Assembly (NCBI GenBank): GCA_945903635.1
Contig: CAMDOT010000047.1
Coordinates: 1-32,224 of the forward strand
DNA from: Rhizobium sp. Q54
Lineage (GTDB): Bacteria; Pseudomonadota; Alphaproteobacteria; Reyranellales; Reyranellaceae
DNA: 32,224 nt
Reading direction: 5' to 3'
This document shows, in pieces, positions 24,041 through 31,005 of the stretch (position 1 is its first letter; each line of letters starts with the position of its first letter). The notes beneath the pieces were generated by a model. It was not told the origin of the DNA and did not search any database. It saw nothing but the letters and a program-made list of their open reading frames with translations. Made by a program: the position numbers and the translations under genes.

Positions 24041-24442
24041 ATGAGCATCCGCCGCGTCCTCTCGCCCGACGTTCCCGAGCCGCCACCCGAGCGGTGGTCC
24101 AACTGCCTGGTGTCCGACGGCATCGCCTATGTCTCCGGCATGACCTGCCGCGGCGTCGACGACAAGAAGTTGGCGGCGATGGACGAGTACGAGCAGGCCA
24201 AGGTGATCTTCGGCAAGATCAAGGGCATGGTCGAGGCGGCCGGCGGCGCGATGGCCGATGTCGTAAAAATCACGGTCTATGTCACCGACATCAAGAACAA
24301 CGTAAAGGTCTGGGCGGCGCGCCGCGAGTTCTTCACCGGCGACTTCCCGGCCTCGACGCTGGTCGAGGTGAGCGCGCTCGCAGCGCCCGAAATCCTGGTC
24401 GAGATCGAGGCCATCGCACACATCGGCAAGGGCAAGCGCTAA
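24041..24442 (+). CDS. RidA/YjgF/YER057c family protein
   Basis: A 133-residue protein of the Rid superfamily, trimeric enzymes or chaperones that deaminate reactive enamines and imines. The fold is clear from WSNCLVSDGIAYVSGMTC, VVKITVYVTDI and VEVSALAAPEILVEIEAIA. In RidA itself the sequence before VEV is FPARSCVEV, with an Arg needed for imine deaminase activity. Here it reads FPASTLVEV, so that Arg is absent and the protein belongs to another Rid branch. A strong ribosome site GAGGAG (24028-24033) precedes the ATG. It is cotranscribed with the Bug-type protein and probably serves its catabolic pathway. Confidence 0.88.
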   Translation: MSIRRVLSPDVPEPPPERWSNCLVSDGIAYVSGMTCRGVDDKKLAAMDEYEQAKVIFGKIKGMVEAAGGAMADVVKITVYVTDIKNNVKVWAARREFFTGDFPASTLVEVSALAAPEILVEIEAIAHIGKGKR

Positions 24443-24451
24443 GGCCGGACG

Positions 24452-25372
24452 TCAGGTGTGTGAGAACATCTTCTTTCCGCCGACGGGCATGGTCGCCTTG
24501 AGGATGGTGCCGGCAGCGATCTTTTCGCTGCGGCGAGAGACGACGACGTAGAGCTCGTTGCCCGAGAAGGCGACGTTCGTGCAGAAGATGTCGTCGCCGC
24601 AATCGACGTGATGCGTCGGCCGACCGAGGTGGTCGAAGCGCCAGGCCGTCGTGCTGGGATGGGCGATGACCAGTCCACCCTCCTCGTCCAGCGCCATGCC
24701 GTCGGGACCGGCGTGGCCGCCGCTCATCTGGATGAAGAGACCGACCTTGCTTGCCGTGCCGTCACCCATGATCGGCAGCCGCCACACGGCATTGCCGCGG
24801 GTGACGCCGACATAGAGCACGGTCTCCGACTTGTTCATGACAAGGCCGTTGGGGCTGGGCACCGTGTTCACCAGCATCGTGAGCCTGCCCGCCGTGTCGT
24901 AGCGGTAGACGCGGCCGGTCGGATCGTGCAGCCCGGTCTGGCCCTGGTCGGTGAAATAGAGATCGCCATTGGCGGCGAAGAAGAGATCGTTGACGCCCTT
25001 GAAGCTTTCCGAGCCGCGCGTCTCAATCAGCGGCGTCACCTTGCCGTTCGCGGGATCGAGCAGGACGATGCCGCGCTTGTAGTCGGTGATGAAGATCCGG
25101 CCGTCCTTGTGGATTTTCAGCCCGTTCGGCCAGCCGTCGTACTCTGTCACCAGCGTCCACTCGCCGGCCGGACTGATGCGGAACACGCGGCCGAATGGAA
25201 TGTCGGTGACGTAGAGATTGCCGGCACGATCGAAGCTCGGTCCCTCGAGGAAGGAATCGAGCACTTGGCCCACGGCATTGGCATCGCCCCACGACGTGCG
25301 GCCGGGCTTGCGGAACTTCTCCGGCAATCGCGTGAACTCGGTCGCCGGAACGGGTTTGGTCATGCCGTACAT
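24452..25372 (-). CDS. SMP-30/gluconolactonase family lactonase
   Basis: A 306-residue six-bladed beta-propeller hydrolase; family members open sugar lactones with a divalent metal. Candidate metal ligands are Glu43 in FLEGPSFD, Asn128 in KGVNDLFF, Asn175 in PSPNGLVM and Asp224 in GPDGMALD. There is no signal peptide. The ATG at 25372 follows GGAG about 5 nt upstream; the longer frame to 25456 reads through the palindromic element and is not credible. It is convergent with the RidA gene (9-nt gap). It could supply the lactonase step missing from the aldose dehydrogenase operon at 4.3-7.5 kb, but the distance makes this only a suggestion. Confidence 0.88.
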   Translation of the reverse strand: MYGMTKPVPATEFTRLPEKFRKPGRTSWGDANAVGQVLDSFLEGPSFDRAGNLYVTDIPFGRVFRISPAGEWTLVTEYDGWPNGLKIHKDGRIFITDYKRGIVLLDPANGKVTPLIETRGSESFKGVNDLFFAANGDLYFTDQGQTGLHDPTGRVYRYDTAGRLTMLVNTVPSPNGLVMNKSETVLYVGVTRGNAVWRLPIMGDGTASKVGLFIQMSGGHAGPDGMALDEEGGLVIAHPSTTAWRFDHLGRPTHHVDCGDDIFCTNVAFSGNELYVVVSRRSEKIAAGTILKATMPVGGKKMFSHT

Positions 25373-25375
25373 CTC

Positions 25376-25523
25376 AACTCCTCTTTCCTCCCCCGTCCTA
25401 CGGGGGAGGTGGCCGCAGGCCGGAGGGGGAAGGCCACAGGCCCGACCTCTCTCCAACTCAAAATCATCGCGTTGCTTTCCCCCTCCCTGCCCTCCCCCGT
25501 AAGACGGGGGAGGAGAAGAGGTT
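25376..25523. repeat. compound palindromic intergenic element (REP/MITE-like)
   Basis: The whole 148-bp gap between two minus-strand genes is a nested palindrome. Each end carries the same perfect hairpin, stem CCTCCCCCGT/ACGGGGGAGG, at 25387-25409 (loop CCT) and 25491-25513 (loop AAG). Outer flanks (25376-25396 and 25504-25523) are inverted near-copies. Inner arms GGAGGGGGAAGG (25422-25433) and CTTTCCCCCTCC (25475-25486) also pair with one mismatch. The middle 40 bp is unpaired. Similar CCCCC-G-rich palindromes recur between genes in many alphaproteobacteria. It abuts the aminotransferase stop and the lactonase ribosome site, so it could attenuate or stabilise the shared transcript. Confidence 0.85.
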
Positions 25524-26915
25524 CTAAGCCGCCTTCACTTCGCGTTCGGCCTTGAGCGCCCGCACGGTCTGGCGCAGCGCATGGACCGTCTTCTCGATCT
25601 CCGCGCCGCCGTGGGTCGCCGACACGAAGCCGCCGGGAGCACCCATGACGTCGACGCCATGCGTCATCAGGCCCATGCGGATCTTGCCAGTGAGCGGGCC
25701 CGCGCCGCGCGCGCCCTTGAGCTTGGCGAAAGGTACCTTCAGCGGATCGAAGGTCGCGGGATCGATCGGATCGTTGAACGGGTTGGGATAGATCAGGAAG
25801 GTCGAGCTCTGGCCGTAGATGCCCCACGGCACACCTTCCTGCACCAGCACCTCGGTCAGCGCCTTGCGCAGCTCGGCTGCCGTCTTGTTCGCTTTCTCGG
25901 CCAGGTCCTCGTCACGCAGCAGCGTGAGCGCCGTCACCGCCGCGGCGGCCGACAGCGGGTTCGCATTGTAGGTGCCGGGATGCAGGATCCGCTCGATCTT
26001 CTTCGCGGCCGTCGCGTCGTGATCGATGCGGTCGAGAATGTCGCGCTTGCCCGCAACCGCGCCGCCCGGCAGGCCGCCGGCCACGATCTTGGCCTGGATG
26101 CAGAGATCCGGCGTGATGCCAAACGCCTTCTGTGCGCCGCCCGAGGACCAGCGATAGCCGGTGATGACCTCGTCCATCAGCATGATGACGCCCTTCTTCT
26201 TGGTCGCATCGCGCACCGCCTGGATGAAACCCGGCGGCAACGGCGCCTGGCCCCACGACGCGCCCGAGGGCTCGAACATGACGGCGGCGATATCATCGCG
26301 CTCCTCGATCAGCTTCACGACCGCGGCGACATTGTCGCTCGCCATCACGATCGAGAGCGCACTCACGTCCTGCGGCACGCCGGGCGTGGTGCCGCCATCG
26401 TAGGTGGCGCCGGCACCGGCCGTCACGTTGTCGTGCCAGCCATGGAAGTGGCCGATGAAGCGCACGATCTTGTCCTTGCCGGTGTAGGCGCGCGCCAGGC
26501 GGATCGCCATGTGCGAGGCCTCGGTGCCCGACGCGGTGAAGCGGACCTTCTCCGCGCACGGCGTCAGCTCGCAGACGAGTTCGGCCCAGCGCACCTCGAG
26601 CTCGTGGCTCGAGCCGTAATGCGTGCCGAGCTCCATCTGCTTCTTCACCGCCTCGACGACGGCGGGATGGGAATGGCCCAGCAGCATGGCGCCGTGGCCA
26701 CCGAAATAGTCGACATACTCGTTGCCATCGACGTCCCACTTGCGGGCGCCCTTGGCCCTGGCGACGTGGATGGAATAGGGATCGAGATAGCGGGCATCGT
26801 GCGTGATGCCGCTCGGCAGCACCTTGTGGGCCCGCTCGAACAGGGCGCCGGAGCCCGGCGTGCGGGCTTTATAATCGGTGACGATCGCGGAGTTGGTCGG
26901 CGCTACAACGGTCAT
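25524..26915 (-). CDS. class III aminotransferase, glutamate-1-semialdehyde aminomutase-like
   Basis: A 463-residue fold-type I PLP enzyme. SGTEA (129-133) holds the phosphate, HGW (158-160) stacks on the ring, Asp248 in MDEVITGYR contacts the pyridine nitrogen, and Lys276 in QAKIVAGGLPGGA is the Schiff-base lysine. The general pattern follows HemL, but the N-terminus is longer and no other haem gene is near. It is more likely a catabolic aspartate- or beta-amino-acid-type transaminase. The ATG at 26915 has GAGGG upstream. It is divergent from another aminotransferase across 100 bp and probably cotranscribed with the SMP-30 lactonase. Confidence 0.88.
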   Translation of the reverse strand: MTVVAPTNSAIVTDYKARTPGSGALFERAHKVLPSGITHDARYLDPYSIHVARAKGARKWDVDGNEYVDYFGGHGAMLLGHSHPAVVEAVKKQMELGTHYGSSHELEVRWAELVCELTPCAEKVRFTASGTEASHMAIRLARAYTGKDKIVRFIGHFHGWHDNVTAGAGATYDGGTTPGVPQDVSALSIVMASDNVAAVVKLIEERDDIAAVMFEPSGASWGQAPLPPGFIQAVRDATKKKGVIMLMDEVITGYRWSSGGAQKAFGITPDLCIQAKIVAGGLPGGAVAGKRDILDRIDHDATAAKKIERILHPGTYNANPLSAAAAVTALTLLRDEDLAEKANKTAAELRKALTEVLVQEGVPWGIYGQSSTFLIYPNPFNDPIDPATFDPLKVPFAKLKGARGAGPLTGKIRMGLMTHGVDVMGAPGGFVSATHGGAEIEKTVHALRQTVRALKAEREVKAA

Positions 26916-26945
26916 GAGCCCTCACATTAACTAATGGCAGAGCAT

Positions 26946-26962
26946 CGCAAGCCTCGCTTGCG
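26946..26962. promoter_or_regulatory. short hairpin in divergent aminotransferase promoter region
   Basis: CGCAAGC-ctc-GCTTGCG, a perfect 7-bp stem with a 3-nt loop, lies between the two divergent aminotransferase genes. It is an operator candidate, with no regulator identified. Confidence 0.35.
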
Positions 26963-27016
26963 CCGCCAAGTGCCGCGAGCCTAATGTCCGCACCTTTCGC
27001 AGACCGGAGTATCGAC

Positions 27017-28195
27017 GTGAACGCCAAACCGCGCGGACGCCAGTTCTTCAACAATCCCGGCCCCACCAACATCCCCGACCGCGTCTTGCGCGCCATGGAC
27101 CGGCCGGTCCTCGACTTCATGTCGGATGAGTTCCTGGCCATCCAGCATGCCTGCCATGCCGGCGTGAAGCGGGTCCTGAAGACCGACCAGACGCTCTACA
27201 TGTACAACGCCAGCGGCCATGGCGCCTGGGAAGCAGCGCTCGCCAACCTGTTCTCCGCCGGCGACACCGTGCTGATCGTCGAGACCGGCTATTTCTCGCT
27301 GAGCTGGGCTGAGATGGCGGTCAATCTCGGCATCAAGGTCGAGACTTTCGCCGCCGACTGGCGCACCGGCGCCGACGTCGCCAAGCTCGCCGAGCGGCTG
27401 GCCAAGGACAAGGCGCACGAGATCAAGGCGGTGCTGACCGTCCACAACGAGACCGCGACCGGCATGGTGCTGCCGGTGGCCGACATCCGCCGCGCCATGG
27501 ACGAGACCAAGCATCCCGCGCTCCTGCTCAGCGACACGATCTCCTCGCTTGCCAGCATGGAATACAAGATGGACGCCTGGGGCATCGACGTGACCGTGGG
27601 CGGCAGCCAAAAGGGCCTGATGCTGCCGACCGGCATGTCGCTGACCGGCGTCAGCAACAAGGCTATCGAGGTCTCGCGCAAGAACAAGGCGCCGCGTCAT
27701 TACTGGAATTGGGAGATGATGAACGGCCGTGCGCCGCAGAAGTTCGTCGGCACCGCGCCGGTGCATATGTTCTTCGGCTTGCAGGAATCGCTGAAGATGC
27801 TCGAGGAAGAAACCCTCGACGGCGTGTTTGCCCGCCATGCCCGCCTCGCCGACGCGACCCGCGCCGCCGTGCGTGCCTGGGGTGCCGACGGCAAGGGCCC
27901 GCAGCTCTATGGCCAGGCCGTGGACCGGCTTTCCAATTCGGTGACGGCGGTAATGATGCCGGAGGGCGTGAGTTCCGACGGCTTCCGCAAGATCGCCGTC
28001 GATCGCTACAACCTGTCGCTGGGCGGCGGGCTGGGGCCGCTGATGGGCAAGGTCTTCCGCATCGGCCACATGGGCGACCTCAACGAGCCGATGCTGCTGG
28101 GCTGCCTCGCCACCACCGAACTCGCAATGAAGACCGCGGGCGTCCCGTTCGCCCCGGGCGGCGTTGACGCCGCGATCGCTTCGCTCGCGAACTGA
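27017..28195 (+). CDS. class V aminotransferase, alanine/serine-glyoxylate aminotransferase family
   Basis: A fold-type I PLP enzyme, 392 residues from the GTG at 27017, which has GGAG 8-10 nt before it (about 27006). An ATG at 26984 would add 11 residues but has no ribosome site. Numbered from that ATG, NNPGPTNIPDRVL (23-35) is the family's N-terminal substrate segment, Asp184 in LLSDTISS binds the ring nitrogen and Lys210 in GGSQKGLM is the Schiff-base lysine. RIGHMGDLNE near the C-terminus carries the carboxylate-binding Arg. The family transfers amino groups from serine or alanine to glyoxylate; the donor here is not known. The gene is convergent with carbonic anhydrase (4-nt gap). Confidence 0.88.
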   Translation: MNAKPRGRQFFNNPGPTNIPDRVLRAMDRPVLDFMSDEFLAIQHACHAGVKRVLKTDQTLYMYNASGHGAWEAALANLFSAGDTVLIVETGYFSLSWAEMAVNLGIKVETFAADWRTGADVAKLAERLAKDKAHEIKAVLTVHNETATGMVLPVADIRRAMDETKHPALLLSDTISSLASMEYKMDAWGIDVTVGGSQKGLMLPTGMSLTGVSNKAIEVSRKNKAPRHYWNWEMMNGRAPQKFVGTAPVHMFFGLQESLKMLEEETLDGVFARHARLADATRAAVRAWGADGKGPQLYGQAVDRLSNSVTAVMMPEGVSSDGFRKIAVDRYNLSLGGGLGPLMGKVFRIGHMGDLNEPMLLGCLATTELAMKTAGVPFAPGGVDAAIASLAN

Positions 28196-28199
28196 CGCT

Positions 28200-28940
28200 C
28201 TAAAACGCCGGCTTCTTGCCCGCGATGGCGGCCACGAAGCGCTCCGGCGTGATCGACGACAGCGCCGTGCCGGGACCGACGGTCGGCTCGACCGTGAAGC
28301 CTATGACCGGATCAAACACGGCCGTCGTGGGATTGAAGGCATAGAGCTGGCCCTTGGTCATGTTGAACCACCAGGCATGCAGCACCAGCGTGCCGGCTTC
28401 GACCTTCTCGGCGATCCAGCGGAAGCTCATCAGGTTTTTCACGCTGTTCAGCACCGCGGCCTGCTCGACGGCGCGGGCGACCTCGTCGCGCGAACGGCCC
28501 TTCAATTCCTGCACCACGAGATCGCGCGTGTCCTGGGCGATGCTGGTCCAGGTCGAGAGGTAGTCGTAGTCGGCATAGACGCTGCCCCGGCCATCGACCA
28601 ACGCTCCGATGCCACCGCACAGGGCATGCCCCAGCACGACCACATGCTCGACGCCTAGGCCGCGCACGGCGAACTCGATGGCCGCCGACGTGCCGTGATG
28701 ACGGGCATCGGGCGGAAACTGCGCCGGCGGCACCATCGCCGCCACGTTGCGCACGGTGAAGAGCTCGCCTGGCACCGTCTGCGTCAGGATCCCGGGATCG
28801 ACGCGGGCATCGGCGCACGCCACGATCAGGATCTTCGGCGACTGGCCTTCCGCCGCCAGCCGATCGAACAGATCGAGATGCTCGCGGTAGTAGCCCAGAT
28901 GGAAGTCCGAGAAGCCCTTTAGAAGCCGTTCCAACGCCAT
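28200..28940 (-). CDS. beta-class carbonic anhydrase
   Basis: A 246-residue zinc enzyme interconverting carbon dioxide and bicarbonate in the cytoplasm. Zinc ligands are Cys42 (CADAR, with the Asp44-Arg46 dyad), His105 and Cys108 (GHALCGGIGAL). The first motif reads CADAR rather than the common CSDSR. RNVAAMVPP and GTSAAIEFAVRGLGVEHVVV are also family features. The C-terminal about 25 residues (TVEPTVGPGTALSSITPERF) extend beyond the usual core. The gene is divergent from the crotonase-fold gene, with 41 bp between the starts. Confidence 0.92.
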   Translation of the reverse strand: MALERLLKGFSDFHLGYYREHLDLFDRLAAEGQSPKILIVACADARVDPGILTQTVPGELFTVRNVAAMVPPAQFPPDARHHGTSAAIEFAVRGLGVEHVVVLGHALCGGIGALVDGRGSVYADYDYLSTWTSIAQDTRDLVVQELKGRSRDEVARAVEQAAVLNSVKNLMSFRWIAEKVEAGTLVLHAWWFNMTKGQLYAFNPTTAVFDPVIGFTVEPTVGPGTALSSITPERFVAAIAGKKPAF

Positions 28941-28981
28941 GGTGTCTCGTCTACGATGCCGACCGATGATGGGACCCTGAA

Positions 28982-29758
28982 ATGAACCAAGAACTGCTCT
29001 ACGACAAGCGCGGCGAGGTCGGCTGGATCACCTTCAATCGGCCCCAGGCGCGCAATGCCCTTACTTTCGCGATGTATGAAGGTCTGGCCGAAATCTGCAC
29101 CGGTGCCGCCCAAAGCGGGATCAAAGCGCTGGTCGTCACCGGCGCCGGCGACAAGGCCTTTGCCGCCGGCACCGACATCGCCCAGTTCAAGGCCTTCGAA
29201 AGCGGCGAGGACGGCATCGCCTACGAGCGCAAGATGGACCGCATCCTGGATGCCGTCGAGCGCTGCCCCGTGCCGACGATCGCGGCCATTGCCGGCTTCT
29301 GCACCGGCGGCGGCGCCGCCATCGCCGCGGTCTGCGACCTCAGGATCGCCTCGGCCAATGCCCAGTTCGGCTTCCCTATTTCGCGGACGCTGGGCAATTG
29401 CCTCTCCATGTCGAACTATGCCCGCCTGGCCGCCTTGATCGGCCCCCAGCGGGTGAAGGAAATGATCTTCCTGGCCAAGCTGATGGACGCCCCGACGGCG
29501 CTGGCCGCCGGCCTGGTGAGCGAAGTCGTCCCCGATACGGCGGCCCTTCATGCCCGTGCCGAGGAAGTGGCCCGCACCGTCGCGGGCCACGCCCCGCTCA
29601 CCCTGCAGGTCACCAAGGAGGCGCTGCGCCGCCTCCAGGCCCGGATCGCCGACGAGAGCATCGACGATCTGATCCGGTTGGCTTACGGTAGCGCCGATTT
29701 CCGCGAAGGCATGGCGGCATTCCTGGAGAAACGGGCGCCCAAATGGACGGGCGCCTAG
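28982..29758 (+). CDS. enoyl-CoA hydratase/isomerase (crotonase) family protein lacking both catalytic glutamates
   Basis: A 258-residue crotonase-fold protein. FNRPQARNALTFAM (18-31), AGTDIAQF (62-69) forming the first oxyanion-hole strand, and IAGFCTGGGAAIAAVCDLRI (103-122) place it firmly. In true hydratases the last motif reads GGGCELA, with a catalytic Glu; here it is GGGAAIA, so Ala113 replaces Glu. The second Glu (FGQPEI) is Ile133 in FGFPISRTLG. Water addition by the classic mechanism is therefore unlikely. Other crotonases that keep only the oxyanion hole act as isomerases, decarboxylases or thioesterases. The reaction is not assignable from sequence, and it has no thioester-pathway neighbour. 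Confidence 0.85.
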   Translation: MNQELLYDKRGEVGWITFNRPQARNALTFAMYEGLAEICTGAAQSGIKALVVTGAGDKAFAAGTDIAQFKAFESGEDGIAYERKMDRILDAVERCPVPTIAAIAGFCTGGGAAIAAVCDLRIASANAQFGFPISRTLGNCLSMSNYARLAALIGPQRVKEMIFLAKLMDAPTALAAGLVSEVVPDTAALHARAEEVARTVAGHAPLTLQVTKEALRRLQARIADESIDDLIRLAYGSADFREGMAAFLEKRAPKWTGA

Positions 29759-29781
29759 GACTGCTCAATTAGGAGGAAGCG

Positions 29782-30186
29782 ATGGTTAAGGTTGGATCAA
29801 CTCTTGCAATTCTGGGCCTGTGCGCTGCCGTCGCCGCCTGCCAGAATCCGCAGCAGGTCATCGGCAACAAGGAAGACATGATGGCCGCGGCCGGCTTCAA
29901 GTTCGTCCCGGCCAACACGCCGGCGCGCCAGGCCTCGTTCAAGAACCTGCCGCCGCACAAGTTCTCGCGCGAGATCAAGAACGGCCAGGTCTTCTACGTC
30001 TATCCGGACCCGACGGTCTGCGTCTGCCTCTATGTCGGCAGCCAGGCTGCCTACGGCAAGTATCAGGCGAACGTCTTCCAGAAGAACATGGCGGACGAGC
30101 AGCAGATGACCGCCAACATCAACTCGATGAACGACTGGGACTGGGGTCCCTGGGGCGGCTACCCGTATCCGGGCTGGTACTACTAG
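29782..30186 (+). CDS. small lipoprotein of unknown function with a Trp/Tyr-rich tail
   Basis: A 134-residue protein I do not recognise. Residues 1-19 form a lipoprotein signal with lipobox AVAAC (Cys20), so it is probably anchored to the inner or outer membrane. A central part (about 35-100) has NGQVFYVYPDPTVCVCLYVG with two close cysteines. The C-terminus (DWDWGPWGGYPYPGWYY) is extremely aromatic and glycine-rich. A strong ribosome site AGGAGGAA lies just before the ATG, suggesting high expression. It follows the crotonase gene after 23 nt. Confidence 0.75.
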   Translation: MVKVGSTLAILGLCAAVAACQNPQQVIGNKEDMMAAAGFKFVPANTPARQASFKNLPPHKFSREIKNGQVFYVYPDPTVCVCLYVGSQAAYGKYQANVFQKNMADEQQMTANINSMNDWDWGPWGGYPYPGWYY

Positions 30187-30215
30187 CCCTCACACCTCAG
30201 TCTGCCTCGATCGAG

Positions 30216-30240
30216 TCGAAGCGTCAGAACGACGCTTCGA
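30216..30240. terminator. hairpin overlapping the hydratase stop codon
   Basis: A perfect 10-bp stem, TCGAAGCGTC (30216-30225) and GACGCTTCGA (30231-30240), with loop AGAAC. It lies between the convergent lipoprotein and hydratase genes and includes the hydratase stop (30224-30226). There is no T-tract; it may act as a two-way terminator or mRNA end stabiliser. Confidence 0.55.
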
Positions 30241-30967
30241 CCGTGCCGAGGCCAACGAACTCGCCCGTCGCGCGGCTGCCCGGCGGGAAGTAGCGCAGGC
30301 CGGTCCACGATCCCGTCGTGATCGCCTGGCCCTTGGCGATGCCGCCACGCTCGCGCACGGCGTGATCGATCATCCAGGCGAGCGGCCGCACCGGATCGAC
30401 CGAGCCGAGGCCACCCGCCTGCTCGACGATGGTCTTGCCGTCGACCACGAGCTTCACCTGCAGGCTCGCCCAATCGAGACCCTTCCAATTCCTGATCGAG
30501 CCACCCACGACCAACGCGTGGTTCATCTGGTTGTCGGCCAGCAGCCACTCGGGATCGGCCTGCTTGAAGTTGGCGAGGCGCGTGTCGACGATCTCCATGC
30601 CGACGAAGGCATCGCCCACGGCGGCCAGCGCCTCATCACGGCCGACCGGCGTGCTGCGCGCGGCGATGTCGGCGGCGATATGAAACGAAATCTCGACTTC
30701 TACGCCGATCATGTGCATCGCCTTGCCGTCGAACGTGGCCGGCGACGGCACCAGCGCGCCCGCCAGCAGCGGTGCCGGATTGGGCTCGGCCGTCGGCGTG
30801 CGCGCGCCCACCTTCCAGCCCGCGACCGGACCGGTGGCTAAAACCACGCCGTCCTGGATGGCGTAGACCGCACTGCGATCCGGTAATGCAAAAGGTGGCG
30901 CCACCTGCAGGCCGCTCTTGCGCGCTTCGAGCAGGGTGCGCACCGCGTAGGAAATGTCTGGGGTCAT
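30224..30967 (-). CDS. 2-keto-4-pentenoate hydratase-like protein (FAH superfamily)
   Basis: A 247-residue protein of the MhpD/DmpE/HpcG hydratase branch, which hydrates 2-hydroxy-dienoates or decarboxylates oxalocrotonates in aromatic ring-cleavage pathways. The metal-site pattern is visible: GVEVEISF (88-95) with Glu90 and Glu92, and Glu125 in FVGMEIVDTR. GWKVGARTP (50-58) and the C-terminal TTGSWTGLRYFPPGSRATGEF are family motifs. The ATG at 30967 is chosen over a TTG at 30982. It is divergent, with 38 bp, from an ACMSD-type amidohydrolase, which suggests a shared catabolic role. No ring-cleavage dioxygenase is present in the window. Confidence 0.85.
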   Translation of the reverse strand: MTPDISYAVRTLLEARKSGLQVAPPFALPDRSAVYAIQDGVVLATGPVAGWKVGARTPTAEPNPAPLLAGALVPSPATFDGKAMHMIGVEVEISFHIAADIAARSTPVGRDEALAAVGDAFVGMEIVDTRLANFKQADPEWLLADNQMNHALVVGGSIRNWKGLDWASLQVKLVVDGKTIVEQAGGLGSVDPVRPLAWMIDHAVRERGGIAKGQAITTGSWTGLRYFPPGSRATGEFVGLGTVEASF

Positions 30968-31005
30968 GCTAAGCTCGCGCAAAAGAAGTCGGACCGGAGA
31001 GGAAC

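Noticed and set aside
22793-24442. A 549-codon frame ending with the RidA sequence, suggesting a fusion
   Set aside because: The upstream part lies over the Bug-type gene in another frame. A strong ribosome site and ATG at 24041 define a normal-length Rid protein.
25524-26915. hemL (haem biosynthesis) for the class III aminotransferase
   Set aside because: Active-site motifs are shared by the wider family. The longer N-terminus and catabolic neighbours do not support the biosynthetic enzyme.
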